DNA from: Eutrophosalina sp902522775
GTDB taxonomy: Bacteria > Bacteroidota > Bacteroidia > Flavobacteriales > Flavobacteriaceae
Length of the DNA stretch: 64,000 bases
Assembly (NCBI GenBank): GCA_902522775.1
Contig: CABYWQ010000001.1
Span: forward strand, 62,001-126,000
Reading direction: 5' to 3'
The position numbers and the translations under genes are program-made. Under the pieces are notes generated by a model, which was not told the origin of the DNA, searched no databases, and saw only the letters and a list, made by a program, of their open reading frames with translations. Shown here piece after piece: positions 1 through 8,470 of the stretch (positions within the stretch are counted from its first letter, which is position 1; the number at the start of each line of letters is the position of its first letter).

Positions 1-2954
1 AAGCCTTTCAGCCAATTCTTATTGAAGGGAAAGCAATCCAGGTACACCCATTGGTCTGTACTGCTTTTAATGCAGATTTCGATGGTGACCAAATGGCTGT
101 TCATTTACCTCTAGGGCCCGAGGCGATTCTTGAATCACAATTATTAATGTTAGCATCCCACAATATTTTAAATCCAGCTAATGGGTCACCGATTACAGTT
201 CCATCACAGGATATGGTTTTAGGTTTATACTATATGACCAAGGAAAAGAAATCAACAAAAAATGCCAAAGTAAAAGGTGAGGGACTAATTTTTTATTCAA
301 GTGATGAAGTTAATATAGCTTACAATGAGAATAAAGTTGATTTGAATGCATCTATTAAAGTTAAAACTAATGATTTAAATGAGCATGGTGAAATTGAATA
401 CAAAATTATTCAAACCACTGTTGGCCGAGTTTTGTTCAACGAAGTTGTCCCAGAAAAAGCTGGTTTTATCAATCAGGTTCTCAATAAAAAATCTTTGAGA
501 GGAATTATTGGTAAAATTTTAAAATTAACTAGTATTCCAGAAACTGCCGAATTTCTAGACAAGATTAAGGATATGGGATTCACTTTTGCATTTAAAGGTG
601 GTTTATCTTTTAGTTTAGGAGATATTATAATCCCAAATGAAAAAGTTGATATGATTGATTCTGCCAACAAAGATGTTGATTCTATTATTTCTAACTATAA
701 TATGGGCCTCATAACTAACAATGAGAGATATAATCAAGTTATTGATGTATGGACTTCTTCTAATGCTGCACTTACTGAACTTGCCATGAAAAGAATTAGG
801 GAAGATCAACAAGGTTTTAACTCTGTTTACATGATGTTAGATTCTGGAGCTAGAGGCTCAAAAGAGCAAATAAGACAGTTAACGGGCATGAGAGGTTTGA
901 TGGCAAAACCTAAAAAGGCCAGTTCAGGAGGTGGAGAGATAATTGAAAATCCAATTTTATCCAATTTTAAAGAAGGATTATCAATTCTTGAATATTTCAT
1001 TTCTACTCATGGTGCAAGAAAGGGTTTAGCTGATACCGCATTGAAAACAGCAGATGCTGGATATTTAACTAGAAGATTAGTAGATGTAGCTCAAGATGTA
1101 ATTGTAAATATTGAAGATTGTCATACTCTTAGAGGAATCAAAATTGAAGCATTGAAGAAAAACGAAGAAGTCGTTGAAACATTAGGTGAAAGAATATTAG
1201 GAAGAGTTTCTCTACATGACATTTATAATCCGCTTAACCAACAAATAATTGTTAAATCTGGAGATGAAATTAACGAAGAGGCTGTTAAGCAAATCAGTTT
1301 ATTGCCAATTGATTCAGTTGAAGTTAGATCACCATTGACTTGTGAAGCTGACAGAGGTATTTGTGTAAAATGTTATGGAAGAAATTTGGCTACCGGTAAA
1401 ATGGTTCAAATAGGTGAAGCTGTTGGCGTTACTGCTGCTCAGTCAATTGGAGAGCCAGGCACACAATTAACTTTAAGAACATTCCATGTTGGTGGAATTG
1501 CTGGTAATATTTCCGAGGAAAATAAGCTTGTTTCAAAGTTTGACGGGATTACTGAGATTGAAGATTTAAAATCTGTGAAATCAAAAGACTCTGATGGTAA
1601 TAATACTAATTTAGTTTTATCCCGAACATGTGAAATTAAAGTTCTTGATTCAAAGACAGGAATAGTTTTAAGCTCAAATGTAATTCCTTATGGTTCATCA
1701 ATCAAAGTTAAAAGTGGAGTTAAGATAAAAAAAGATGATGTTATTTGTACATGGGATCCCTACAACGGTGTTATAATCTCAGAGTTTGGAGGTAAAGTTG
1801 AATATGAGAATATTGAGCAGGGTGTTACGTATCAGGTTGAAATTGATGAACAAACAGGATTTAAAGAAAAAGTTATTTCCGAATCAAGAAACAAAAAATT
1901 AATCCCTACATTATTGATTAATGATAGTAAAGGTAAAAATCAAAGAACTTATAATTTGCCAGTTGGGGCTCACCTTATAGTTGAAGATGGTGAAAAAGTG
2001 GATCAAGGTAAAATTTTGGTAAAAATACCAAGAAAATCTGCTAAATCTGGTGATATAACAGGTGGTTTACCCAGAGTGACAGAGCTTTTTGAAGCAAGAA
2101 ATCCCTCAAATCCAGCAGTCGTAAGTGAAATTGATGGTGTTATTTCTTTTGGTAAAATTAAAAGAGGAAATAGAGAAATTGTAGTTGAGTCTAAAACAGG
2201 TGAAATAAAAAAATATTTAGTTAAATTATCCAATCAGATTTTAGTTCAAGAAAATGATTTTGTAAAAGCTGGAATGTCTCTATCTGACGGAGCTATAACT
2301 CCAAATGATATATTGAATATCAAAGGCCCATCTGCTGTACAGCAATATCTTGTTAATGAAGTTCAAGAAGTATATAGGTTACAAGGTGTAAAAATTAATG
2401 ATAAACATTTTGAGGTTCTTATAAGACAAATGATGCAAAAAGTTCAAATTCAAGATTCAGGCGATACTGTGTTTTTAGAAAATCAAATTATTCATAAAAA
2501 TGAATTTGTGAAAGAGAATGATAATTTGTTTAGCAAAAAAGTTGTAGAATCATCGGGTGATTCTCAAAACATGAAAGTTGGACAAATTGTATCAGCTAGG
2601 GAGCTTAGAGATGAAAATTCTTTACTTAGAAGAGAAGATAAAGATTTAGTATTGGCAAGGGATGCTGTAAATGCAACTGGTTTTCCAATCTTGCAAGGTA
2701 TTACAAGAGCCTCTCTTCAAACAAAATCATTTATTTCTGCTGCATCATTTCAGGAAACAACAAAAGTATTAAATGAAGCTGCTGTTAATGGAAAAATAGA
2801 CAATTTAGAAGGTTTAAAGGAAAATGTAATAGTTGGTCATAAAATTCCTGCTGGAACAGGTAATAGAGAGTTTGATGATGTAGTTGTTGGTTATGTTGAT
2901 GAATATGAAGAATTATTAGAAAGTAAGAGGATTAGATTTGGTGAAGATGAGTGA
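1..2954 (+). CDS. rpoC: DNA-directed RNA polymerase beta' subunit, 5'-truncated by window edge
   Basis: C-terminal two thirds of the catalytic beta' subunit of RNA polymerase. The gene enters from the left edge (first complete codon at base 3), so its start and N-terminal zinc finger are not visible. The NADFDGD motif, whose aspartates bind the active-site magnesium, is at 69-89. A second zinc site is shown by a Cys near 1119 and the cluster CEADRGICVKC at 1341-1373. The trigger-loop region SIGEPGTQLTLRTFHVGG is at 1443-1496. About 983 codons remain of a family that is usually near 1,430 in Bacteroidota. The stop overlaps the start of the DUF3467 gene, so the two are probably co-transcribed. 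No frameshift is seen. The identity is certain. Confidence 0.98.
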   Translation, partial: AFQPILIEGKAIQVHPLVCTAFNADFDGDQMAVHLPLGPEAILESQLLMLASHNILNPANGSPITVPSQDMVLGLYYMTKEKKSTKNAKVKGEGLIFYSSDEVNIAYNENKVDLNASIKVKTNDLNEHGEIEYKIIQTTVGRVLFNEVVPEKAGFINQVLNKKSLRGIIGKILKLTSIPETAEFLDKIKDMGFTFAFKGGLSFSLGDIIIPNEKVDMIDSANKDVDSIISNYNMGLITNNERYNQVIDVWTSSNAALTELAMKRIREDQQGFNSVYMMLDSGARGSKEQIRQLTGMRGLMAKPKKASSGGGEIIENPILSNFKEGLSILEYFISTHGARKGLADTALKTADAGYLTRRLVDVAQDVIVNIEDCHTLRGIKIEALKKNEEVVETLGERILGRVSLHDIYNPLNQQIIVKSGDEINEEAVKQISLLPIDSVEVRSPLTCEADRGICVKCYGRNLATGKMVQIGEAVGVTAAQSIGEPGTQLTLRTFHVGGIAGNISEENKLVSKFDGITEIEDLKSVKSKDSDGNNTNLVLSRTCEIKVLDSKTGIVLSSNVIPYGSSIKVKSGVKIKKDDVICTWDPYNGVIISEFGGKVEYENIEQGVTYQVEIDEQTGFKEKVISESRNKKLIPTLLINDSKGKNQRTYNLPVGAHLIVEDGEKVDQGKILVKIPRKSAKSGDITGGLPRVTELFEARNPSNPAVVSEIDGVISFGKIKRGNREIVVESKTGEIKKYLVKLSNQILVQENDFVKAGMSLSDGAITPNDILNIKGPSAVQQYLVNEVQEVYRLQGVKINDKHFEVLIRQMMQKVQIQDSGDTVFLENQIIHKNEFVKENDNLFSKKVVESSGDSQNMKVGQIVSARELRDENSLLRREDKDLVLARDAVNATGFPILQGITRASLQTKSFISAASFQETTKVLNEAAVNGKIDNLEGLKENVIVGHKIPAGTGNREFDDVVVGYVDEYEELLESKRIRFGEDE

Positions 2955-3255
2955 AAGTAAAAATAATCAGAATATAAATATTGAACTTGATGATTCGATA
3001 GCTCAAGGTATTTATTCAAACTTGGTTGTTGTTAATCATTCTCCGACAGAATTTGTTCTTGATTTTATTAATATTATGCCCGGCTCAACAAAAGCGAAAG
3101 TAAGATCAAGAGTTATACTTACACCTGAGCATACTAAAAAGTTTATTAAAGCATTAAGTGATAATTTGTCAAAGTATGAATCTGTTAATGGTAGTGTTAA
3201 AGATTTTAAGAAAGATATAATTCCATTAAGTTTCGGTCCTAAAGGAGAAGCTTAG
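2947..3255 (+). CDS. DUF3467 family small protein
   Basis: Small conserved protein of 102 residues of the DUF3467 type, a family without an assigned function that commonly sits directly after rpoC in Bacteroidota. An ELDDSIAQGIYSNLVVVNHSPTEF stretch is followed by DFINIMPGSTKAKVRSRVILTPEH, the pattern I associate with this family. The ATG at 2947 was preferred over a TTG three codons upstream because it begins MSESKNNQN and overlaps the rpoC stop by 8 bases, as expected for translational coupling. No signal peptide or membrane segment is visible, so it is probably cytoplasmic. The position suggests a role near transcription, but that is only inference. Confidence 0.85.
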   Translation: MSESKNNQNINIELDDSIAQGIYSNLVVVNHSPTEFVLDFINIMPGSTKAKVRSRVILTPEHTKKFIKALSDNLSKYESVNGSVKDFKKDIIPLSFGPKGEA

Positions 3256-3257
3256 TT

Positions 3258-4823
3258 TTAAAACTCTGATTTTTCATAAAATAAAATTTTATCATACTTC
3301 TGTTTAGTATTCATAAGTGTAAAATCACTATCTGCTAAAAAAACAACTTTTTTATCTTTATCGAATGCAATAAATTTACCTTTATGTACAAAAAATTCTT
3401 GTAGTTGTTTTTTGTCAGAATTGATTTCATCAATCCAACATGCTTTACTAATATTTATGTTTTCATAACTGCATTTTGCACCATATTCATGTTGAAGTCT
3501 ATATTTAATAACATCAAATTGTAAAACTCCTACAGTACCAATAATTTTTCTACCATTTAGTTTTAGAGTGAAAGATTGAGCAACACCTTCATCCATAAGT
3601 TGTTTTATACCTTTAGAAAGTTGTTTTGATTTTAGTGGATCATTATTTATTATATATCTAAAGTGTTCAGGTGAAAAACTTGGGATACCAACAAATTCAA
3701 TTTGTTCACCCTCAGAAAAAGAATCTCCAATTTTAAAATTTCCAGTGTCATGTACCCCAATAATATCACCAGGATATGATTTGTCTATAATTTCCTTCTT
3801 GTCTGCAAAAAAAGAGTTAGGGCTGCTAAATCTTATTTTCTTTTTTCCTCTCACATGGTAATACATATTATTTCTTTTAAATTCTCCAGAAACGATTTTA
3901 ATAAATGATAATCTATCTCTATGCTTAGGGTCCATATTTGCATGAATTTTAAAAATGAAGCCACTAAATTTTTCTTCTTTAGGATCAATTATCCTTTCTA
4001 CAGCCTCTTTTTTTCCAGGGGGAGGAGAATATTTCGCAAAATAATCTAACATCAAACTAATACCTGAGTTGTGTAGAGCTGAACCAAAAAAGACTGGTTG
4101 AATTTCACAGTTCAAATATTTATTGTAGTTAAATTTCGGATAAATCCCATCAATTAGCTCAAGATCGTCACTCAAGGATTTAATAATTCTTTCATTAATT
4201 TTAGATGAATTATTTATAAGCGATCTAAGTTCAATTTTTTTTAACTTATCATCATTAAAAATAACTTCAGATTTTAATAGATCTATAATACCATTGTAAT
4301 CATAGCCAATTCCAAGTGGATAAGTTATTGGAGAAAGATTGAACTCAAGTTTATTTTCTAGCTCATCCAATATATCAAATGGATCTTTTCCCTCTCTATC
4401 ACATTTATTTACAAAAATCATTATTGGTATTTTCCTCATTTTACAAACTTTAACCAGCTTCTCTGTTTGTTCTTCAACACCTTTTGCAACGTCAATTACT
4501 ACGATTACGCTATCAACAGCTGTCAATGTTCTAAACGTATCTTCAGCAAAATCTTTATGCCCAGGAGTATCTAGAATATTAATTTTTTTATCTAAATAAT
4601 TAAATGATAGCACAGATGTTGAAACGGATATTCCTCTTTGCTTTTCTATTTCCATAAAATCACTGGTTGCTGTTTTTTTAATTTTATTAGATTTAACTGC
4701 TCCAGCTTCATTTATAGCACCACCAAACAATAATAATTTTTCAGTTAAGGTAGTTTTTCCGGCGTCTGGATGTGAGATTATACCAAATGTCCTTCTAAGA
4801 TTTATTTTTTTATTTAAATTCAT
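3258..4823 (-). CDS. prfC: Peptide chain release factor 3 (RF3)
   Basis: Translational GTPase that recycles RF1 and RF2 from the ribosome after termination. The 521 residues match the usual length (about 525-530). The P-loop SHPDAGKTT is at residues 17-25, DTPGHKDF (G3) near residue 85 and NKCDREG (G4) follows. The C-terminal part carries the RF3 domains, with SFSPEHFRYI and the LQFDVIKYRLQHEYG block typical of RF3 rather than EF-G. It is transcribed divergently from idi and converges on the rpoC-DUF3467 unit with only 2 bases between stop codons. A TAnnTTTG element lies 10 bases before the ATG. Confidence 0.96.
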   Translation of the reverse strand: MNLNKKINLRRTFGIISHPDAGKTTLTEKLLLFGGAINEAGAVKSNKIKKTATSDFMEIEKQRGISVSTSVLSFNYLDKKINILDTPGHKDFAEDTFRTLTAVDSVIVVIDVAKGVEEQTEKLVKVCKMRKIPIMIFVNKCDREGKDPFDILDELENKLEFNLSPITYPLGIGYDYNGIIDLLKSEVIFNDDKLKKIELRSLINNSSKINERIIKSLSDDLELIDGIYPKFNYNKYLNCEIQPVFFGSALHNSGISLMLDYFAKYSPPPGKKEAVERIIDPKEEKFSGFIFKIHANMDPKHRDRLSFIKIVSGEFKRNNMYYHVRGKKKIRFSSPNSFFADKKEIIDKSYPGDIIGVHDTGNFKIGDSFSEGEQIEFVGIPSFSPEHFRYIINNDPLKSKQLSKGIKQLMDEGVAQSFTLKLNGRKIIGTVGVLQFDVIKYRLQHEYGAKCSYENINISKACWIDEINSDKKQLQEFFVHKGKFIAFDKDKKVVFLADSDFTLMNTKQKYDKILFYEKSEF

Positions 4824-4833
4824 CTCTATAAAA

Positions 4834-4841
4834 CAAAAATA
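4834..4841 (-). promoter_or_regulatory. -7 promoter element before prfC
   Basis: Read on the minus strand this is TATTTTTG, an exact match to the Bacteroidota sigma-A -7 consensus TAnnTTTG. It ends 10 bases before the prfC ATG, in the divergent prfC/idi gap. I see no clear -33 TTTG at the usual spacing. Confidence 0.55.
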
Positions 4842-4875
4842 ATATCTTATTTGTAGGTTTCATTATTAATTGAAT

Positions 4876-4883
4876 TAAATTTG
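4876..4883 (+). promoter_or_regulatory. -7 promoter element before idi
   Basis: TAAATTTG matches TAnnTTTG exactly and ends 5 bases before the idi ATG. Transcription would then start at or within a base or two of the start codon, giving a leaderless or nearly leaderless mRNA. A TTTG at 4850-4853 could be the -33 element, but its spacing of 22 is slightly long. Confidence 0.55.
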
Positions 4884-4888
4884 CCGAT

Positions 4889-5422
4889 ATGAATAATAAA
4901 GTTATTCTAGTTGATTTAGATAATAATAAAGTTGGTAATGAGGATAAAATTGAAGCCCACAAAAAGAGTCTTCTTCACAGAGCTTTTTCAATTTTTATTT
5001 TTAATCAAAATAAAGAAATTTTACTTCAAAAAAGAGCCAAAAATAAATATCACTCAGCTTTATTATGGACTAATACTTGTTGTAGTCATCCCCATGAGGG
5101 ACTATCGACAATCAAATGTGCAGAAATTAGATTAAAACAAGAAATGGGTATTGAAACAAAAATCAAAGAAATTTTTTCATTTATTTATAAAGAATCTTTT
5201 GCAAATGGTCTTACTGAGTATGAATATGATCATGTTTTTTTTGGAGAATATTCTAAGGATCCAATTCTAAATCCTGATGAAGCGTGTGATTTTAAATGGA
5301 TTAGTATTTTTGACCTAAAGTCAGATATCGAACAAAATCCGTCATCTTACACTGCTTGGTTAAAAATTATTTTTAATAAATATTTTAAATATTTTGAGTC
5401 TTATGAAAATAACAATTTGTAG
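4889..5422 (+). CDS. idi: Isopentenyl-diphosphate delta-isomerase, type I
   Basis: Interconverts isopentenyl and dimethylallyl diphosphate, the two C5 building blocks of isoprenoids (menaquinone, undecaprenyl phosphate, carotenoids). The 177-residue protein has the Nudix-like fold of type I enzymes. The catalytic Cys is in NTCCSHPHEG (residues 62-71), and the catalytic Glu lies in the LTEYEYDHVF stretch. The metal-binding histidines are in SHPHEG. The ATG sits 5 bases after a TAnnTTTG box. The 3' end overlaps queD by 20 bases, so the two genes form one transcription unit. Length and motifs are normal. Confidence 0.95.
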   Translation: MNNKVILVDLDNNKVGNEDKIEAHKKSLLHRAFSIFIFNQNKEILLQKRAKNKYHSALLWTNTCCSHPHEGLSTIKCAEIRLKQEMGIETKIKEIFSFIYKESFANGLTEYEYDHVFFGEYSKDPILNPDEACDFKWISIFDLKSDIEQNPSSYTAWLKIIFNKYFKYFESYENNNL

Positions 5423-5810
5423 AAAAAGTCACTTTAACTCAGCTCACAAGCTGTATAATAAAGCATGGTCCAAAGAAAAAAATTTAAAAGTTTTTGGAAA
5501 ATGTAGTTATGAAAATTTTCATGGTCATAATTATGAGTTAATTGTAAAATTATATGGTGAAATTAATGAGGATACTGGAATGCTAATGGATTTAAGTGAC
5601 TTAAAGAAAATAATTAAAGATGAGGTTGAAGAAAAGTTAGATCATAAAAATCTTAACCTTGATATTGATTATTTTAAGGATAAAATTACATCAACAGAAA
5701 ACCTGGCAATTTACATTTGGAACAGACTGAATGATGCAATAAATATTGAATGTAAATTGACAGTTGTTCTTTACGAAACTCCAAGGAATTTTGTAGAATT
5801 TTCTGGATAA
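5403..5810 (+). CDS. queD: 6-carboxy-5,6,7,8-tetrahydropterin synthase (QueD / PTPS family)
   Basis: Converts 7,8-dihydroneopterin triphosphate to 6-carboxytetrahydropterin, the second step toward queuosine in tRNA. The protein is 135 residues from the ATG chosen here; a TTG three codons upstream is less likely. The zinc-binding histidines are H15 in HFNSAHKL and H40/H42 in NFHGHNYE. The catalytic Cys is C34 in GKCSYEN, and a Glu near the C terminus is in LYETPRNFVEF. All family landmarks are present. It overlaps idi by 20 bases and meets the converging lipoprotein gene with a 2-base gap. A 6-pyruvoyl-tetrahydropterin synthase activity cannot be excluded, but the short bacterial form favours QueD. 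Confidence 0.9.
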   Translation: MKITICRKSHFNSAHKLYNKAWSKEKNLKVFGKCSYENFHGHNYELIVKLYGEINEDTGMLMDLSDLKKIIKDEVEEKLDHKNLNLDIDYFKDKITSTENLAIYIWNRLNDAINIECKLTVVLYETPRNFVEFSG

Positions 5811-5812
5811 TT

Positions 5813-6481
5813 TTATAATATAGATTTTAGAATTTTTGAATACTTAGATTTTAAAACCTCTTCTGACAAAGAGTTATAAATTGTGTCTAAAATTTTTTTT
5901 GATTCTGTTAGGTCAGTTATTGCAATGTAGGGTGAAACTTCATAATTACTATGTCGCATGGCAAAATTTGCATTATGTAAAAATTGTCTTTTGTTAAGCT
6001 GAGTCAATAAATTGTCTATAATTAAAACGCTATCATTTTTATTATCTTTTCTATTTTCTAAAGATTTTCTTATTAACTCAATTTTTTGATCATTAAATTT
6101 TTTATTGAAACTAAGATAGCTTCTTAAGATAGAATCATTTTTTGACCCAATAACTTCCAGATCATAACCATATTTTTGAAGTTTAGAAATCAATTTCATT
6201 TCATTATTTTCTGCAAAAAAAGATAATGATAAAGGCTCATTAGACTCATTAGTATATAAATCAAGAAAAAGAACTTGTGGTTCTTTAATGTCGCCTTGCA
6301 ATAGTAAACTTTTTTGCCCATTTACATAAACTGAATCAATTGGGTTAAGTAAACTGTCTCCAGCAGATAAAAGAACAAGCTTACCCTTTTTAAGATCTTT
6401 TATCTCAATATCAAGTTTAAATTTCCTTGTTTCACTACAAGACAATAAAATAAATAAAAGTAAAAAATACTTAATTTTCAT
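5813..6481 (-). CDS. Lipoprotein with DUF4369-like N-terminal domain
   Basis: Predicted lipoprotein of 222 residues. A short hydrophobic signal ends in the lipobox LLSC with the lipidated Cys at residue 15, so it is exported and anchored in a membrane. The following stretch (residues 19-75, strands such as FKLDIEIKDLKKGKLVLL) resembles the DUF4369 domain that precedes thioredoxin-like domains in Bacteroidota. No CxxC thioredoxin motif follows; the rest is mostly helical and charged, so this may be a form that has lost the redox domain. The function is unknown. It lies 24 bases downstream of htpG on the same strand and has its own possible -7 box. Confidence 0.72.
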   Translation of the reverse strand: MKIKYFLLLFILLSCSETRKFKLDIEIKDLKKGKLVLLSAGDSLLNPIDSVYVNGQKSLLLQGDIKEPQVLFLDLYTNESNEPLSLSFFAENNEMKLISKLQKYGYDLEVIGSKNDSILRSYLSFNKKFNDQKIELIRKSLENRKDNKNDSVLIIDNLLTQLNKRQFLHNANFAMRHSNYEVSPYIAITDLTESKKILDTIYNSLSEEVLKSKYSKILKSIL

Positions 6482-6500
6482 TATTTAAACCAATAATAAA

Positions 6501-6508
6501 CAAAACTA
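6501..6508 (-). promoter_or_regulatory. -7 promoter element before the DUF4369-like lipoprotein gene
   Basis: Minus strand TAGTTTTG, an exact TAnnTTTG match overlapping the htpG stop codon and ending 19 bases before the lipoprotein ATG. It suggests the lipoprotein can be transcribed separately from htpG. Confidence 0.45.
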
Positions 6509-8380
6509 CTTTATTAAATCAAAACTTCTTTTAATAAAGTTTGTTAAGTCTTCACCTTTCAGTAAATTTTGAGAAAGCTTTGCTAAGTCTAAAGATTGTT
6601 TAATTAATCTTTCTCTTTTATTTTTTGTTTTTACACTTAAGATATTTGAAATCAAATTACTATTTGTATTAACTATAACGTTGTACATCTCAGGCATATT
6701 TCCAAACATTCCACCACCACCAGTTGATTGCATATCTTTCATTCTTCGCATAAACTCTGGCTGAGTAATCATAAATGGTACAGTATTGCTATCTAAAGCT
6801 TCCAATTGAAGAGTAAACTTATCTTTTGGAATCATTTCTTCTAAATATCCTTTGAGTTTATCCTGTTGTTTGTCATCAAGTTTTGAAATACTCTTCTCTT
6901 CTTTTTTTATTAAGTTATCTAAAGTGTCTGAGTCAACTCTTGAAAATGATATGTTTTTTTCACCAGATTCAAGCTTTTGAATAAGATGACTTATTATCGG
7001 AGAATCTAAAATTAAAACTTTGTAGCCCTTCTCTTTTGCTAATCTTATATATGAATCTTGCTCTTTTACATCAGTGGCATACAAAATAATTGTTTTGTCA
7101 TCTTTATCAGTTTGCTTGTCTTTAATCTCATTAATCAGTTCTTCATAAGTGTAATATTCATTATCAGTAGTTGGGTATAAAGCAAAGTTTTTAGCTTTAT
7201 CATAAAACTTTTCCTCGCTTAACATTCCATACTCAATTATAACTTTAATATCATTCCATTTCTCTTGGTATTTATTTCTATCTTTTTTAAAAATAGAATT
7301 AAGCTTATCTGCTACTTTTCTTGTTATATAATTTGTTATTTTTTTAACTGCTGAATCTACCTGTAAATAACTTCTGGATACATTGAGAGGTATGTCTGGA
7401 GAATCTATGACACCCCTTAACAGAGTTAAAAATTCTGGTACAATACCTTCAACATTATCCGTAACAAAAACTTGGTTTTGATATAATTGAATTTTATCTT
7501 TTTGCAAATTTAAATCATTAGAAATTTTTGGAAAATAAAGAATACCAGTTAAATTAAACGGGTAGTCAACATTTAAATGAATATTAAATAAAGGTTCCTC
7601 AAAATTCATTGGATATAGTTCTCTGTAAAAATCCTTGTAATTTTGATCATCAAGGTCTTTAGGTTGTTTTGTCCAAGCTGGATCAGTTATATTAATTATA
7701 TCATCAACTATTTCTTTTATTTCTTTTTTATTTTTTTTATCACTAGTATTTTTTACTAATTCTTTGGTTCCAAATTTTATAGGAACTGGCATAAATCTGT
7801 TATATTTTTTTAGAAGACCTCTTATTTTATTCTCATCTAAATAGTCCTTCGAGTCATTTGAAATACTTAAAATAACTTCTGTGCCTATTTGTTTTTTATT
7901 ATGTTTTTTTAAAATAAATTCGGGAGATCCATCGCAGGACCAGTGAACTGCAGAATCATTCTTATATGACTTTGTAATAATCTCTACTTTTTCAGAAACC
8001 ATAAATGCAGAGTAGAAGCCTAAACCAAAATGACCAATTATTCCACTTTCCTTAGCAGAATCTTTATATTTTTCTAAAAACTCTTCAGCGCCAGAAAAGG
8101 CTACCTCATTTATGTATTTTTTTACCTCATTTTCAGTCATACCAACACCCTGGTCTATAATATGAATTTTTTTATTTTTTTTATCAACTTTGACTTCAAT
8201 AATTGGATTGTTAATTTTTAATTTTGTTTCACCAATGTTTGATAAATGTTTAAGTTTTATTGTAGCATCAGTTGCGTTGGATATTAATTCTCTCAAAAAA
8301 ATTTCTTGATCACTGTACAAAAACTTTTTTATAAGAGGAAATATATTTTCAACCGAAACATTAATTTTTCCTTTACTCAT
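6506..8380 (-). CDS. htpG: Molecular chaperone HtpG (Hsp90)
   Basis: Cytoplasmic ATP-dependent chaperone of the Hsp90 family. The 624 residues begin with a GHKL ATPase domain: ELISNATDA with the catalytic Glu and N35, IIDQGVGMTE (the DxGxG loop) and GHFGLGFYSAF (lid and glycine loop). The middle domain contains the conserved RGVIDSPDIPLNVSRSYLQ block with the ATP-contacting Arg. A dimerisation domain follows; within it a Gly-rich patch (STGGGGMFGNMPEMYN) precedes the final helices, which I take to be usual for Bacteroidota. It is divergent from fabH across a 90-base gap. I see no convincing -7 box or heat-shock operator there. Confidence 0.97.
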   Translation of the reverse strand: MSKGKINVSVENIFPLIKKFLYSDQEIFLRELISNATDATIKLKHLSNIGETKLKINNPIIEVKVDKKNKKIHIIDQGVGMTENEVKKYINEVAFSGAEEFLEKYKDSAKESGIIGHFGLGFYSAFMVSEKVEIITKSYKNDSAVHWSCDGSPEFILKKHNKKQIGTEVILSISNDSKDYLDENKIRGLLKKYNRFMPVPIKFGTKELVKNTSDKKNKKEIKEIVDDIINITDPAWTKQPKDLDDQNYKDFYRELYPMNFEEPLFNIHLNVDYPFNLTGILYFPKISNDLNLQKDKIQLYQNQVFVTDNVEGIVPEFLTLLRGVIDSPDIPLNVSRSYLQVDSAVKKITNYITRKVADKLNSIFKKDRNKYQEKWNDIKVIIEYGMLSEEKFYDKAKNFALYPTTDNEYYTYEELINEIKDKQTDKDDKTIILYATDVKEQDSYIRLAKEKGYKVLILDSPIISHLIQKLESGEKNISFSRVDSDTLDNLIKKEEKSISKLDDKQQDKLKGYLEEMIPKDKFTLQLEALDSNTVPFMITQPEFMRRMKDMQSTGGGGMFGNMPEMYNVIVNTNSNLISNILSVKTKNKRERLIKQSLDLAKLSQNLLKGEDLTNFIKRSFDLIK

Positions 8381-8470
8381 TTTTTTTTATTACATAATTA
8401 TTCAAATCATATACCAAAAAATAATTAATGACAAAATGACATTTTTACTATATTGCGCTAAACCATTTAT

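Noticed and set aside
3254..3265. AGTTTTAAAACT palindrome between the rpoC unit and prfC
   Set aside because: It has no loop and no G+C stem, so it is unlikely to terminate; such A/T palindromes are expected by chance here.
8381..8470. Regulatory element between htpG and fabH
   Set aside because: I found no inverted repeat of the CIRCE type and no exact -7 box; only A/T-rich sequence is seen.
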